From contig NC_079208.1 of the NCBI RefSeq assembly GCF_026745355.1, positions 17,175,260 to 17,239,259 on the forward strand: a stretch of DNA of 64,000 nt, written 5' to 3'. The position numbers and the translations under genes are program-made. Positions 46,267 to 58,200 of this stretch are shown here, piece by piece. Source of the DNA: Beta vulgaris subsp. vulgaris (Eukaryota; Streptophyta; Magnoliopsida; Caryophyllales; Amaranthaceae). The notes below the pieces were generated by a model. That model was not told the DNA's origin. It was given only the letters and a program-made list of their open reading frames with translations, and searched no databases. How positions within the stretch are numbered: the first letter of the stretch is position 1; every line of letters starts with the position of its first letter.

Positions 46267-49200
46267 CTATGGGTCACTTTGTGGTATAACTTGATTCACA
46301 GCCCTCTTGACTTCGATTATGCTTGGTTTCTTTCCGTTGACATTTTCTTTAACCTGTTCATACAGTTCAAAGGAAATAAGGTATGTTTGTTGCTACTAAC
46401 TCTTAGAATCAAAAATCATCTAAAGAATCCCCTCAAAAAAAAAAAAATCATCTAAAGAAAGTACTACATCAAAAATTCATCATACACTCAGGTGCATCGT
46501 GAGTATGATACATCCATGGTTAGTTTTTTTGCTCATTGCTCATTTGAAATAATCCAAATAAGCAAAATATACTAAAAATGAGAGTTTCAAATGAGCATAT
46601 GAGCAAAATTTAGACCTGGTACACCCATGTGTATGATGAATAAACTATTCGAATGATGTGAGATTGAATGATAGTTTAGTAAAAAAAAACGCAACCAACA
46701 CTAACAGATTCTAGTGTAATATCACAGTATTGTTTATTTCTAGGATGATACTACGACTGTATCTATTAATGAAAGATTTTCATTCATTATATTTATTTTT
46801 GAATTAATAAAATTGATACCTTAGCTCTTAATTCAGCTACAAGGATGCCATTGTGTAAGGATGACTGCACTGTAGTAACTTGTACGCGCATATCCCTGAG
46901 AATCATCATAACATCCAGTAACAATCCTTCCTTGTATGGGCACTGCATCTCTACCAGTGCATCACTCTCAATTATGGACACCTCCAGCATATTGCCTTGC
47001 TGCGACAACAAGGTCGTCGTTGGCCCCGACACCTTCGCCCTGATTTCACTACTGTTTCCGCCTTCTTCCACCACCCTCACTTTCCTCTTATCCCTCTCCT
47101 GCACAGAGTTTGTATGCCCTTCAAGTTCTTGCAACTTCTTACGAAGCTGCTTCACATACTCAATTGTGTCCCCCAAAATAGAGGCTTTATCCATTTTTGT
47201 CACAAAAGGTACTAACGACCTCAAGATGATAAACCTCTCGTTCAACTTCTCCCTTCTTCTACGCTCGGCCAACACATGATTGGCTGAGAGCTCGTCGTGG
47301 GAGGCTCCACCGCTGGCCTTACCACGAGCCTGCAGGGTTGTGTTAGGGGAGCTAACGTTCTTGTCTCGGTACTTGGAATGCAGGAAAGGGACTGTGAAGA
47401 GGATGTATTTAAGAAGCCACTGTGAGGTGCCCTCCACTGGGGAGTGGTAGAGGTGGGTTCTTGATTTCCAACTCAAGAAGGCAGAGTTCGGAGAGTAGGA
47501 GAGGTGAGAGGACGACGCTGCAGAGGTGCTAGACTGGAGTTTGAGGATTATTGAAACTGTTTGGGAGTAGTGCCTGTTCTCTTGGGAAACCTCTTCCATT
47601 GGAGTCATGTCTGTAAAAGTTAGCGGGTAAAGAATAGCATGAGTACTGTAAACATCACTTGTAAAATACTCAACGAGAAATGTCTAAATCCTCAACACTA
47701 CCCTCTTTTATATTAATTGATTCACTTGGAGTAAGCTACAAGAATTTTGCATTGGTTTACTGGTAAACCCAAAACACAATTGTCGTCTCTTTATAGTTAC
47801 TCAGTGCTTTAGAAAACGGAGGAAGTACTTTGTTAGTCCTTATCCTAATAGCTTTTTTGTTGTTGTTCTTGGAAGGTTTCTCAGTTAGATACAATACAAA
47901 TTAAAATTTAAAAGAAAGAGGAGATATAAAGTGGAAAATAATTGTTACCTGTAAGAGAAGGTTGGAGAACATTGTCGATGATTAGTGGATCTTGTAGTTG
48001 TTGTTGCTGCTGCTGCATAACAGGCCATCTTCGAGCTAACTTAGTTGTCATGAAAGAGTCATGTGTATTATGTTGACGACTCGACGGTGGACCCACATCC
48101 ATTGAGGGAAAATCCAAGTCAAGGTTGTTGGAAACATCATCAGAGGAGTCAAGTCGTATATTCTCAGACATTTCCATTTGCATCAACTCACTAGGTTCAT
48201 CAGATGAGCAAGGAATGATAGTTCGACCTACAAGTAGATAGTGCTAAGTTTTTATGTTAGATATTGATAGTATTATATCCTAACTACTAATATATTATAT
48301 CCTAACTATTAATATATCGTACACATATTTATCATATCTTTAGTATCGTACTTTATCTCTAACACCCTCCCGCAATCGCAACGACAGTAATACAAATGTT
48401 GCGATTGGAGAAAAAATTCAATAATAGTTGCAGATCAATTAGATGAACTGGAACTTATTTTCATTGAAGTCGAAACACAAATCTGGTGTTGTCGTCTTCA
48501 ATATTTTTGTCTTTCTTGAACAAATTAGGGAACACCATTCTTTTAGAACCCTCCAATTTGCAGTATAATTGGAACAACATTTTTGTTGAACCCATTAACA
48601 TCACCTTAACAGGAACGCCATTCTTTTTGAACCTGTCATATGTCAGTTGAGGAACGCATTCTTTTCGAACCTCTTGATCAATATTTTAATTGAACGGGAA
48701 CGCCAATCTTTTCGAACTCGTTAAATCTTGCTTGTCTCAACAAGGAGAACCAATAAGCCCTTGTCTCACAACACAAGAAATGTCAATAAAACCCCGTCTC
48801 ACAACACATAGAGAATCATTTTTTTAAAAAAATTAAACCAATAGTGTTGAGCTTTCTTGTGCGCCACCAAGAAGAAATCCAATCCCAACTCCTAAGTCCT
48901 AACATACTTAACATCATGGAAACGCATGATGCACTACTATGATTATTGATTATGCATCACCTTCAATCATTTTAAGTCAGTATGCTTAATTGTTGATCCT
49001 AGAAAATCGAAAATAAAATCTCTAATTTGAGGGATAAAATCCGGCCGATGAGTATAAAACTCAGATCCACCGGCAGGAGAACAATATTTATGAGTTTTAC
49101 CCAAGATTTTAACTGGCTCTTGCAGGGGCGGATCTACTGGGGGTACAGTGGGTACAGCTGTACCCCCATTTTTTTAAAAAAATGTGAAGGAAATAAAAGC

Positions 49201-52200
49201 AAAAAAAAAAAAAAAAAACGGGCTCAAACTGACAAAAGCACGCTCATTAGTCTCTCTCACTCACGCCGCACGCGTCCCTATTCTCCCTAATGGCTAATGT
49301 TACTCCTTCTTTCTCTCTCCTCTAGTCAGTCTAAAAGCACACTCTTTTTTCTTTTCTCTCTCTTTCTTTTTTTTCGCCTGCCGGAGCAGTATTAGGGCTG
49401 CCGGATTTTTTCTTTCTTTTTCTTTTTCGTGAGCCGACTTGTAGACGTTGTCGGTTGTTGTCGCCTTTTTGCAGCCGGTGCTGGAGCCGACTTGTAGACG
49501 TTGTCGGTTGTTGTCGCCACGAGACGCCACCCGCCACCGCCGGCCACACTCGAACCGTCGAACGACAGTAGCCAGTAAGAACTAAAAAGCAGAACTCAAT
49601 CTTGAACAGTTGAACGCCACAGTGTAAGCCCCACTTTCTGTTTTTTAAATTTTTTATAATTTCTGATAATTTATAAATGATAGATTTCTCATTTTGATAT
49701 GAATTCAGAATTAATATGTTGTGCAATTGTGAATTATGAAATTAAGAGGTAGCTCTTCATTTTCTCTCTCTTTGGGAAACTAGTTAGAAAACCCCATTGC
49801 ACATATTATGTTCTTAATTTCTATCTAGCTGGTTTCATTTGTTAGTAGCGAATTATTAGTAAGAATGTTAATAACCGAATTTGTTAGTAGTGCTTAGCAA
49901 CGCGTGATAAGTAACTTAGGAAACTTATGTATTTTTGTTGTTTTAAATTAGTTGTAATTTGAATCATTAATTGATATTGGCATTGTATTTTGATTTGAAT
50001 TTTTAGTCGTAACTTAACTCAAGTATTGTATTTTGTTTTATTTGAATTTTTCTCATCCGTACCCCCATCCCGTAATTCCTAGATACGCCACTGCTCTTGA
50101 TACCATGACAAGTTTATGAGAAGAGAGAAACAATATGATTTTATTATGGTGTGTTCAATAATGAATAATGACTACAATATATATAGGAGTACATAGGAAC
50201 TCCTATCCGAAACAATCTCTAGAAGATATATTATTCTTAATACTTATCTAACACTTATTGGAAATAAATCATAAGATAATATTTGCTTAAGATAATATTA
50301 TATCCTAACTACTAATATATCTTACAGATATTTATCATATCTTTAGTATCGTACTTTATCTCTAACAGTTAGCAAAACCACTGAAGCTAGTAAGTTGAAT
50401 GTAATGTTTGATACAAAGGAGTGTATCTTACATGACTCCATTAAGTAAGGAACTAATAGGAGAAGCACAACAAGAATGTGGTCACTACATGCTTAATGTT
50501 AAGGGTGTAGTGATATGTCAAAATTATATATATTTAAATGTATTTAGGTTACATTTTAGAGCATTTAGATTCATATTTAGGTTCATATTGCATTATATTC
50601 TTAATTTGTGATACTTTACTCCCGTATATTTTCTTGTTTTTGATGAATTTGAAGTAATGAATACATCTCATTGGGAGCATCTGGAAGGAAGGTGCATTGC
50701 ATAAGGATATATCATTTGAATATCTTATAATATGTTGAGACTCTAAGTCATTGTTACTATTATAAAGATAAACACTTTATGCTATAACATGTACGTATGT
50801 AACAGTAGTCTAAGAAAGCTATCAAGATTGGATGTTCATGAAAGCTCAACAACTTGAAGATATGGAAGCTTAGGTCTAGTTATGTTCTTTGAGAGCTAAA
50901 AACGGATCCCCATAGCACAATGTATGACACAGAGTTCTAGTGAGTTTAAAGTTCTATCTAACGATTGTAACATTCCTCGATTTGCTTATCTAAGAAGCAC
51001 GCTTGTGAGTACTTAATCTTTTTGTAATTTTCATCACTATAGAGAATAGCAACACTTAGAATTAAGTGTCGGGGAGCAATACTAGAGTTAGTAGTGGGGA
51101 ATCATATTGTATCAAGAGTTTGGTATTTTAAGATTGAAATAATAAAAAAAGTAGGTAGTGTGGACGTAGATCTTAGAGGTGAGATTGAACCACGTTAAAT
51201 TCTTGTGTCATGTTATTATTTGATTTCATTGTTTTTAGTTTTGATACAACTTTGTCTAAGCGAAAATATTAAAAGCGAGTTTATGAGTGAAAAACACAGT
51301 GTATGCTCGAAAGGCTCATCCCTAGAGAATAGAAGTCATGAACATGCAAGATGACTCTCGGGAAAGACACTCAAAGTGTTCGATTTTCAACGGAAAAAAT
51401 TACGGATGGTGGAAGGCTAGGATGAGGATCTACATCTAAGGATCGGATTATGAATGTTGGAAAGTCATAAGAAAAGGACCAATCTTTATCCAAGCCAAAA
51501 ATGTTGAAGGAAAGATGAAGACGACTACAATTCAGTCGACTATGTAAAAGCCGAAAAGAACTTCAAAGCTATGAGTGTTCTCTAGTATGGAATTGGACCT
51601 GATGAATACTCAAGGATCTAGGCATGCTCTACAGCACATGAGATATGGGATACTGTAGAATTGGCCCACGAAGGTAGGAATGAGGTAAAACAATCTCGAA
51701 TTGATTTACTTGTGGAACAATATGAACTGTTTACTATGAATTAGGAAGAATCTATTAAAGAGATGTTTACCCGATTTACACTAATCATTAATGAATTGTG
51801 TTCTGCAGGCAAAACCTATACTTCTGAAGATTTAGTAAGAAAGGTGTTAAAAAGTTTGATAAATCGTTGTCTCCCTAAAGTAACTGCTATTCAAAAAAAA
51901 GATTTGACAAAAACTCTCACGAGAACAACTTATTGGATCATTAATGACTCATGAACTTGTTTTAAATTCTATGACTAATGTACCAAAAATTAAGGGTATA
52001 ACCTTGGAAAGTGAAGGTAGTGATAGTGATGACGATGTTCATTTTCTTATTAGGAGATTTAAATTTTTTCTCAAAAAGAACACAAACAACAATCATAAAA
52101 AAGGTGGAAATTTCAAAGGTAAGAGCACTACCTCTAACTTTAAGAAAAGTGCTACTAATTATGGTTGTTTCAAGTGTGATGAGTACAATCACAGGATAAA

Positions 52201-55200
52201 GGAATGTCCCTTATGGGATGATGAGAAGCCTAAAGACAAAAGGGAGCAAACAAAGAAGGAGTTCAAGAAAGCAATGATTGCTACCGTTTGGGGAGAGTCG
52301 GATTCTAAAGAAGAACAGTTAGAGGCACAGTGCCATGGAGCAAAATTGTGTCTGAATGATGTACATACAACTCAGAGAAAGGCACATTGCCCGGACGACT
52401 CTCACTTGTGTCTAATAGCAAAAAAATTCCAACTCACAAGATGAAATCGAGGACAGTGAGGTAAATCTTCTTTCTCTAAAACCTTCAATACATCTTCTTT
52501 CAAAAAATTAACTTGTTACTTTACTAGGTAATGTCATTAATGATTGTCAAGAAATGAATGATGATTTTTCAACGGTTTTTTCACCAAATGCCCCTGAGTT
52601 TTCACGAAATTCATGGGTACCATCGCACTTTTGAAAATACACATTGTAGCCCTCAGTTTCAACATAATATACCCAAATATCCTTAATGACTAATAATGGC
52701 GTAACTGCCGTTAGTCATTAACCCTAATTATCTGATTTAAACCTTAATATTCCTTAATTAAAACCCTACCTCTAACCCTAACCCTAACCCTAACCCCTAA
52801 ACCTAAACCCTAAACCCTAACCCTAACCTTCCTAGCACCCCTCCCCCACCCCCGCAGCTCCCCACATCCCCGTCGACCCTCACTTAGCTCCCCCACCCCC
52901 ACTTACTCTTTTGGAATCCCCCTCCCCATTCCTTGTCGAATTCCGCGAACTGGGCGAGTTGATGAGTGAGTTGGTTGCAGACGACGAGCGAGAAGGTGGG
53001 GGAAGGGACCGAGTTGCAGACGACGATGAGCTGGGTAGCAGAATTTGAGGGTGGGGGCGAGAATTCGACAAGGGTGGGGGAGGGTGGGGGAATTTGACTG
53101 GGGTCGGGGGAGCTGCGAGAGGGTTGGCGGGGTTGGGAGAGCTGCGGGAGGGTGAGGGTGGAGGGGGGAGCTGTTGGGGTGGGGTTGGTAGGAGGGTGGG
53201 GGAGGGTTAGGGTTAGGGTTAGGGGTTATGATTAGGGTTAGAGTTAGAGTTAACATTAATTAGGGTTTAAAATCAGATAATCAGAGTTAATGACTAATGG
53301 TAATTAATATCGTTAGTAATTAAGGGCATTTGGGTGTATTATGTTAAAACCGAGGGGTAACAAGTGTATTTTCAAAAGTGCGAGGGTACTCGGTGAATTT
53401 CGTGAAAATTCGGGGGTACTTGGTGAAAAAACCGGATTTTTCAATCATGAAAAAATAAGTGAAAAAATTTATGTAAGCAAAAAATTAGGTTGGAATTGGA
53501 ATATAAGGATTTGTTAAAGGATTGTAAAGAACTCATGAACTTGAAAAAACTATTAAAGAGAAAAATGTCGAGTTACTCAATAACATACGGAAAGTCTGTT
53601 GCAAAAGAAGTTGTTAACAACACCGTGCCATACAATGTGCTAAAAGCTGAAAATTCGAGTCTTGAAAACCAAATTGAATCTTTAAAACATGAGTTGACGG
53701 AGTTAAAAGAATCAAGACAAAGATCCACAATTGTTCCACTTATGCTACCTCGTGATGCTAAGTTAAAAGATGAACTTGAAAAAGTTAAAAGAGAATTGGA
53801 AACTTCTAGAAAACAAATAGTGATCTAAACACTTTTGTAGAACTCTTGAAATCATAATTGGCTATTGTTGGAAAAATGTACGAAAAATGGTCAGCTGGTC
53901 AAAAAGCCCTAGACTATATATCTAGTACAACCAGCAATCAAAATATAATTGGTTTACGATATACAGACCAAAGACACAGTGTAAGGCATAATAATGCCAA
54001 TAGTTTTGAAATAGACTTTCGTAAAAGAAAATATGGTTATCTACCACTAGTAGAATAATTGCTTATTGCTGCGGTAATATTGCTGCGGTTTTACCAATAC
54101 ACAGCAATATATAACGCAAAAAGAAAAGAAAAATTATGAAATAACCATATTGTTGTGGTTTCGGCCGAAAATCGCAGCAATATTGTTTGAACGAATTTTT
54201 TTTGAAAATTTTTAATTATTTGACCAAACATATTACTGAGGTTTCTGACAAAAACCGCAGCAATATACTAAAAAACTATTAAAAAAATAATATTTTAATA
54301 TATTGATGCGGTTCCTACAAAAAACCGCAGCAATAGACTTTTCAAATTAATTATAAAAGACTTACCCCTAGGGTTTTTCACTCATTCACGCCTCTTCCTT
54401 TCACTCACGCCTCTCACAGTCTCTCTCCTCCTCTCTCTCTCTCCTCCTCTCGACCACAACCGGTCTTTGTACGCCAGATTGCTCTCCTCCTCTTGACCAC
54501 GACCGGTCTTTGTACGCCAGAATTCTCTCCTCCTCTCGACCACAACCGATCGTTCATCCGCCAAAGCTTCAACCACGACCGTCGTTCCTCCGCAAGAGCT
54601 TCAACCACGATCGTCGCTCCTCCGCCGTAGCTTCAACCACAACCAAGATTCGATGGTTCGTCCGCCAAATTCGATGTTTCGTCCGCCAGATCTGACCATT
54701 GGTTCGTTCGCCAGATCTGACCGTTGGTTCGTCAACACTCGTTTCAACACTTGTTGGTGTTCGTCCGCCAGATTACTCAACCGTTCATATGCATAATTTC
54801 AACACTAGTTTTTTTCGATTTTTTATGGTCTCATAATTTCTGTATTTTAAGTTTCAACACTTGTTGGTGTTTTGTTTTTTCGGTTCTCTTTTTTTTTCTT
54901 CTATTTTTCGTATTTTAGATCTGTAGATTTTTGTTTTATGTTTTTTCTTATTTTAGTTCTATTTTTTAATATTTTTCTGTAATTAGTCATTGTAACTAAA
55001 ATTTAAGTTGTCATAAGTCATAAGATCTGATAAACAAACTTATTTTCATCCTCCATTTTGAGATGTTATATCCATTAACTTGTCACTTGATAAGTCACTC
55101 ATTTAACCATTTATGTTGCTCAACAGTTTAATACTGGGAAGATTATACTCAAAACATGCTGCTTTTATTGTAGGATTTTTTGATTCTCAAATTTAATTGC

Positions 55201-58200
55201 AAAATGCCAATTTTTTTTTTTACCTATACCGGTATCTATTGCTGCGATTTCTGGTCAAAACTGCAGCAATATGTTCTATTTTTTTCAATTAAAAAAACAT
55301 ATGCGATTTTGGCCTGGAAACTGCAACAATATTTGTAGATATTGCTGCGGTTTAAAATCGCAGCAATATAATTAATACCTATTGTTGCCCCCTTAATTGC
55401 TGCGCGCCCTAAACCGCAGCAATATGTCAGTTTTTTGACCGCAGCAATAAGCATTTATTCTACTAGTGCTGCCTGAATATTTGATTTGCAACTTTTGTGG
55501 AAAAAATGGACACCTTATGGATAGCTGTAATGTCAAGAAAAAGAGTGTTGGGAAAAATGTAAAGTATGTAAATCAAATATGGGTTATTAGAAAAGACTTA
55601 TTAGACGCTTAGCGAAAGAACCAACTAGATCTGGGTTCCTAAAACTAACAAGTGATCTTTGCAGGCGAATGTGAGAGGAAGCAACCTATGGTATATCGAC
55701 ATCGGCTGTTCAAGACATATGAGTGGTGATAAATCTCAATTCCTCTCACTAGTAGCCCACAGTGGAGGGTGTGTTACATTTTGCGACAGCAAAAAGGGAG
55801 AAATATTTGGTATTGGAAACGTCAACAAATCCCTAACACACTCCATAAAGAATGTGATGTTGGTAAGTAATTTGAAAAACAATTAGTTAAGCATATCCCA
55901 AGTGTGTGATCAAGGTAATTATGTTGGATTCCATGCATGAATATTTTACAAGATAATTCATGGCTTTGGGATGAATTTCTTGAAATTAGTTGAGTATTAT
56001 GCCCGTTACCTTCCTATAGATATTTTAATTAGAGTGTTGATGCATGTCTTTGTGAAGCTTTGTGAGTAAAGGTCTACCTGATACAAAAGGGACTCGTAAT
56101 GGTTTAATGATGTTGTCCTAATGTCATGATCCTAAGTTGCCAAACTAATGAGCTATATGATCCTAAGTTGCCGAATTCTTGAGTTATGAAATGCTAATTC
56201 TTTCTCATATGTCAAGCTTGATTTTTAGCCCAATAATCCGTTTTTTCAGTTTAGGAGTTTGACATTTGTGCTTCATTATTTCTTTCTTTCATATTTCTCA
56301 CCTTATCTTCATTTCCATATTATTATTATCCCTCTTTTGCTCACACGTTGATTCAAAGTTCAACAAGTGCTTTAATTCTTGATCCATGCTATATGCAGCA
56401 AATACATCTTGATAAGATGATGAAAGAAGAAGACGCATTAGTTAAGGGGGAACATGAAAAGGTTGGAAAAAACACTAATACTTGAAAGAACGAAAACACT
56501 GCTTCACGCTGTACATCACACTGTACAAGGCATAGCGCCGAGAGATGTATCAAAAAGAAAATGAGGTTGAATTAACTTATTTCGCTTTTGATCTCTTATT
56601 GATTAACTCTACTAATATTTTATGGCCTGACTCTCTTTTTAAGAAAACCCAAAAAAAAAAAAAAACAAGAGAAAGAAAGAAAAGAAAAGAAAAGAAAAGA
56701 AGAAGAAAAGGAGAGTAAGACACTTGTGTTAGATAAATCTCAGAGTTCAATCCACAGATGAAAAAAACATTATCGAAGTTTTTAAGATCATCATTTCGGA
56801 TTCTAATATATCCGAAAATTAGTTATATTTGAAAGAGAATAGATTGTTCAGTGGCATAGTGTCATACACAGTGCCGCAGTAAATAAAGTCCTATGATGTT
56901 TACTTACGGAAGTTGAAAATCTGAAAAGAAAGGTCTAAGCACTGGTTGAGCTAGCGAATTGTCATTTCAAATCTTCAAGCTTGCATTACCTATCTTTATA
57001 TTACTTTCTTAGCTATCAACCATGATCATTCATGATTATTTCTTGCTTCATAACTTCGGATTGTGAGTTGGCTTATTTTTTGCTTAATGACTTCGGATTA
57101 TGAGTTATATTATGACATAGCACCAGCATCCTTAGTATCTATTGCTTGAGCTGCTTGCATTATTTTGCTGACTATATCTCAGTTTGACTCACTGAACATG
57201 TCGATGCTCTCCTTTTTGATAATGTCAAAAGGAGGAAGATGGGTATAATACTTAGACTAATGAAGGGAATTATCTCATGTGTGAGTATTTTGGCTATTCA
57301 TTTATCATGTTACTTGTGAATGTATGTGAATGATGTTATGTTACTTTCCTTAATCTAATTAATGGTGCATATTTTGAGTGGGAAGTATTATGTGTTTGTC
57401 ATCATCAAAAAGGGAAAATTTATTGAGATTGTAAGTCAATGTTATTTTGATAATAATAAACACTTTATGCTATAACATGTATGTATGTAACAGTAATATA
57501 AGAGAGATATCAAGATTGGATGTTCATGAAAGCTCAAGAACTTGAAGATATGGAAGCTTATGTCTAGTTATGTTCTTATTCATGTTTATGTAATGTAATT
57601 AACATGTTGGAACCTTGTGATAAATTAGAAATATGAAATTAGGATGACTAACTATTTTCTTAGAGTTAAGAAAATCGGTAATTATATTAATTTCATGTTT
57701 CTATATTTAAAGAACATAAAAAGGAGAGTTTTTAATTTCGAAAATAAGTTTTGAAAGGAAAATATTTTTTGGAAAGATTTTCGGATAAAAAGTTCAATAA
57801 AAAACTGATTGTAAAGAAAACGTGTCTTTAAAAGATTTTCGAGAAAGAATGTTAGTAAAAAGAAAAACAGTTTTTTTAAAAAGAAAACGATTTTGATAAA
57901 TATGTTTGGATAAAAATTGATTTAAAATCTGATTAACAGTTGGCATAAGATATGGTGGAATCCTTATCTTATAAGGAAAGAAAAAGACACTAGTAGAATG
58001 AATTTTTTTTGACTATTTGACCAAACATATTCCTGCGGTTTCTGACAAGAACCGCAACAACATATTAAAATAATATAAAAAAACTAAACGCCGTTTCCTT
58101 CCTTCTCAGTCCTTACTTTTACTTTCACAATATCTCTCCTCACCCTCTGTCTTCACTTTCACAATATCTCCTTCCTCCTCTATCTCTCCTCACCCTCTCT

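Larger units (their letters stand above)
48246..50367 (-). mobile_element. TRIM-like non-autonomous LTR element in TT8 intron
   Basis: The right LTR (50106-50367, ends TGACAAG..TCTAACA) matches a truncated left LTR (about 48255-48364) over TATATCCTAACTACTAATA and TTTAGTATCGTACTTTATCT. Beside the right LTR the minus strand reads TGGTATCAAGAGCC, an initiator-Met primer site with one extra A. The interior has no pol domain. It contains about 42-bp repeats and a hAT-like insertion. The left end is eroded, so no target duplication is claimed. Confidence 0.7.
52573..53434. mobile_element. MULE-like long-TIR element with telomere-like interior (862 bp)
   Basis: Perfect 10-bp target duplication GATTTTTCAA (52563-52572 and 53435-53444). 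Terminal inverted repeats start CGGTTTTTTCACCAA and extend for about 260 bp with scattered changes; paired blocks include TTTTCACGAAATTCA, CGCACTTTTGAAAATACAC and ATTATCTGATTT. A duplication of 9-11 bp plus long TIRs is characteristic of Mutator-like elements. Inside each arm are degenerate CCCTAA (or TTAGGG) runs and a C- or G-rich middle. No transposase. Confidence 0.92.
51377..55890 (+). pseudogene. gag: gag and start of pol of SIRE-like copia, twice interrupted
   Basis: Pieces in order: FNGKNYGWWKARM (about 51380-51420), a UBN2-type capsid region (51600-51960), knuckle CFKCDEYNHRIKEC (52168-52209), a coiled-coil region (53490-53828, with ENSSLENQIESLKHELTELK), and GKMYEKWSAGQKALDYI (53870 on). 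After CACTA copy 1 comes a second knuckle CNFCGKNGHLMDSC (about 55487-55530). The protease-adjacent GAG-pre-integrase segment reads WYIDIGCSRHMSGDKSQFL (55690 on). The uninterrupted frame across CACTA copy 1 reads YGYLPEYLICNFC. Stops and frameshifts abound; catalytic pol is gone. Confidence 0.82.

Noticed and set aside
46845..47279. 144-residue plus-strand ORF
   Set aside because: Antisense to the bHLH exon of the TT8-like gene.
52740..53260. Interstitial telomere or ancient chromosome fusion point
   Set aside because: The CCCTAA and TTAGGG runs are degenerate and lie symmetrically inside a bounded inverted-repeat element with a target duplication.
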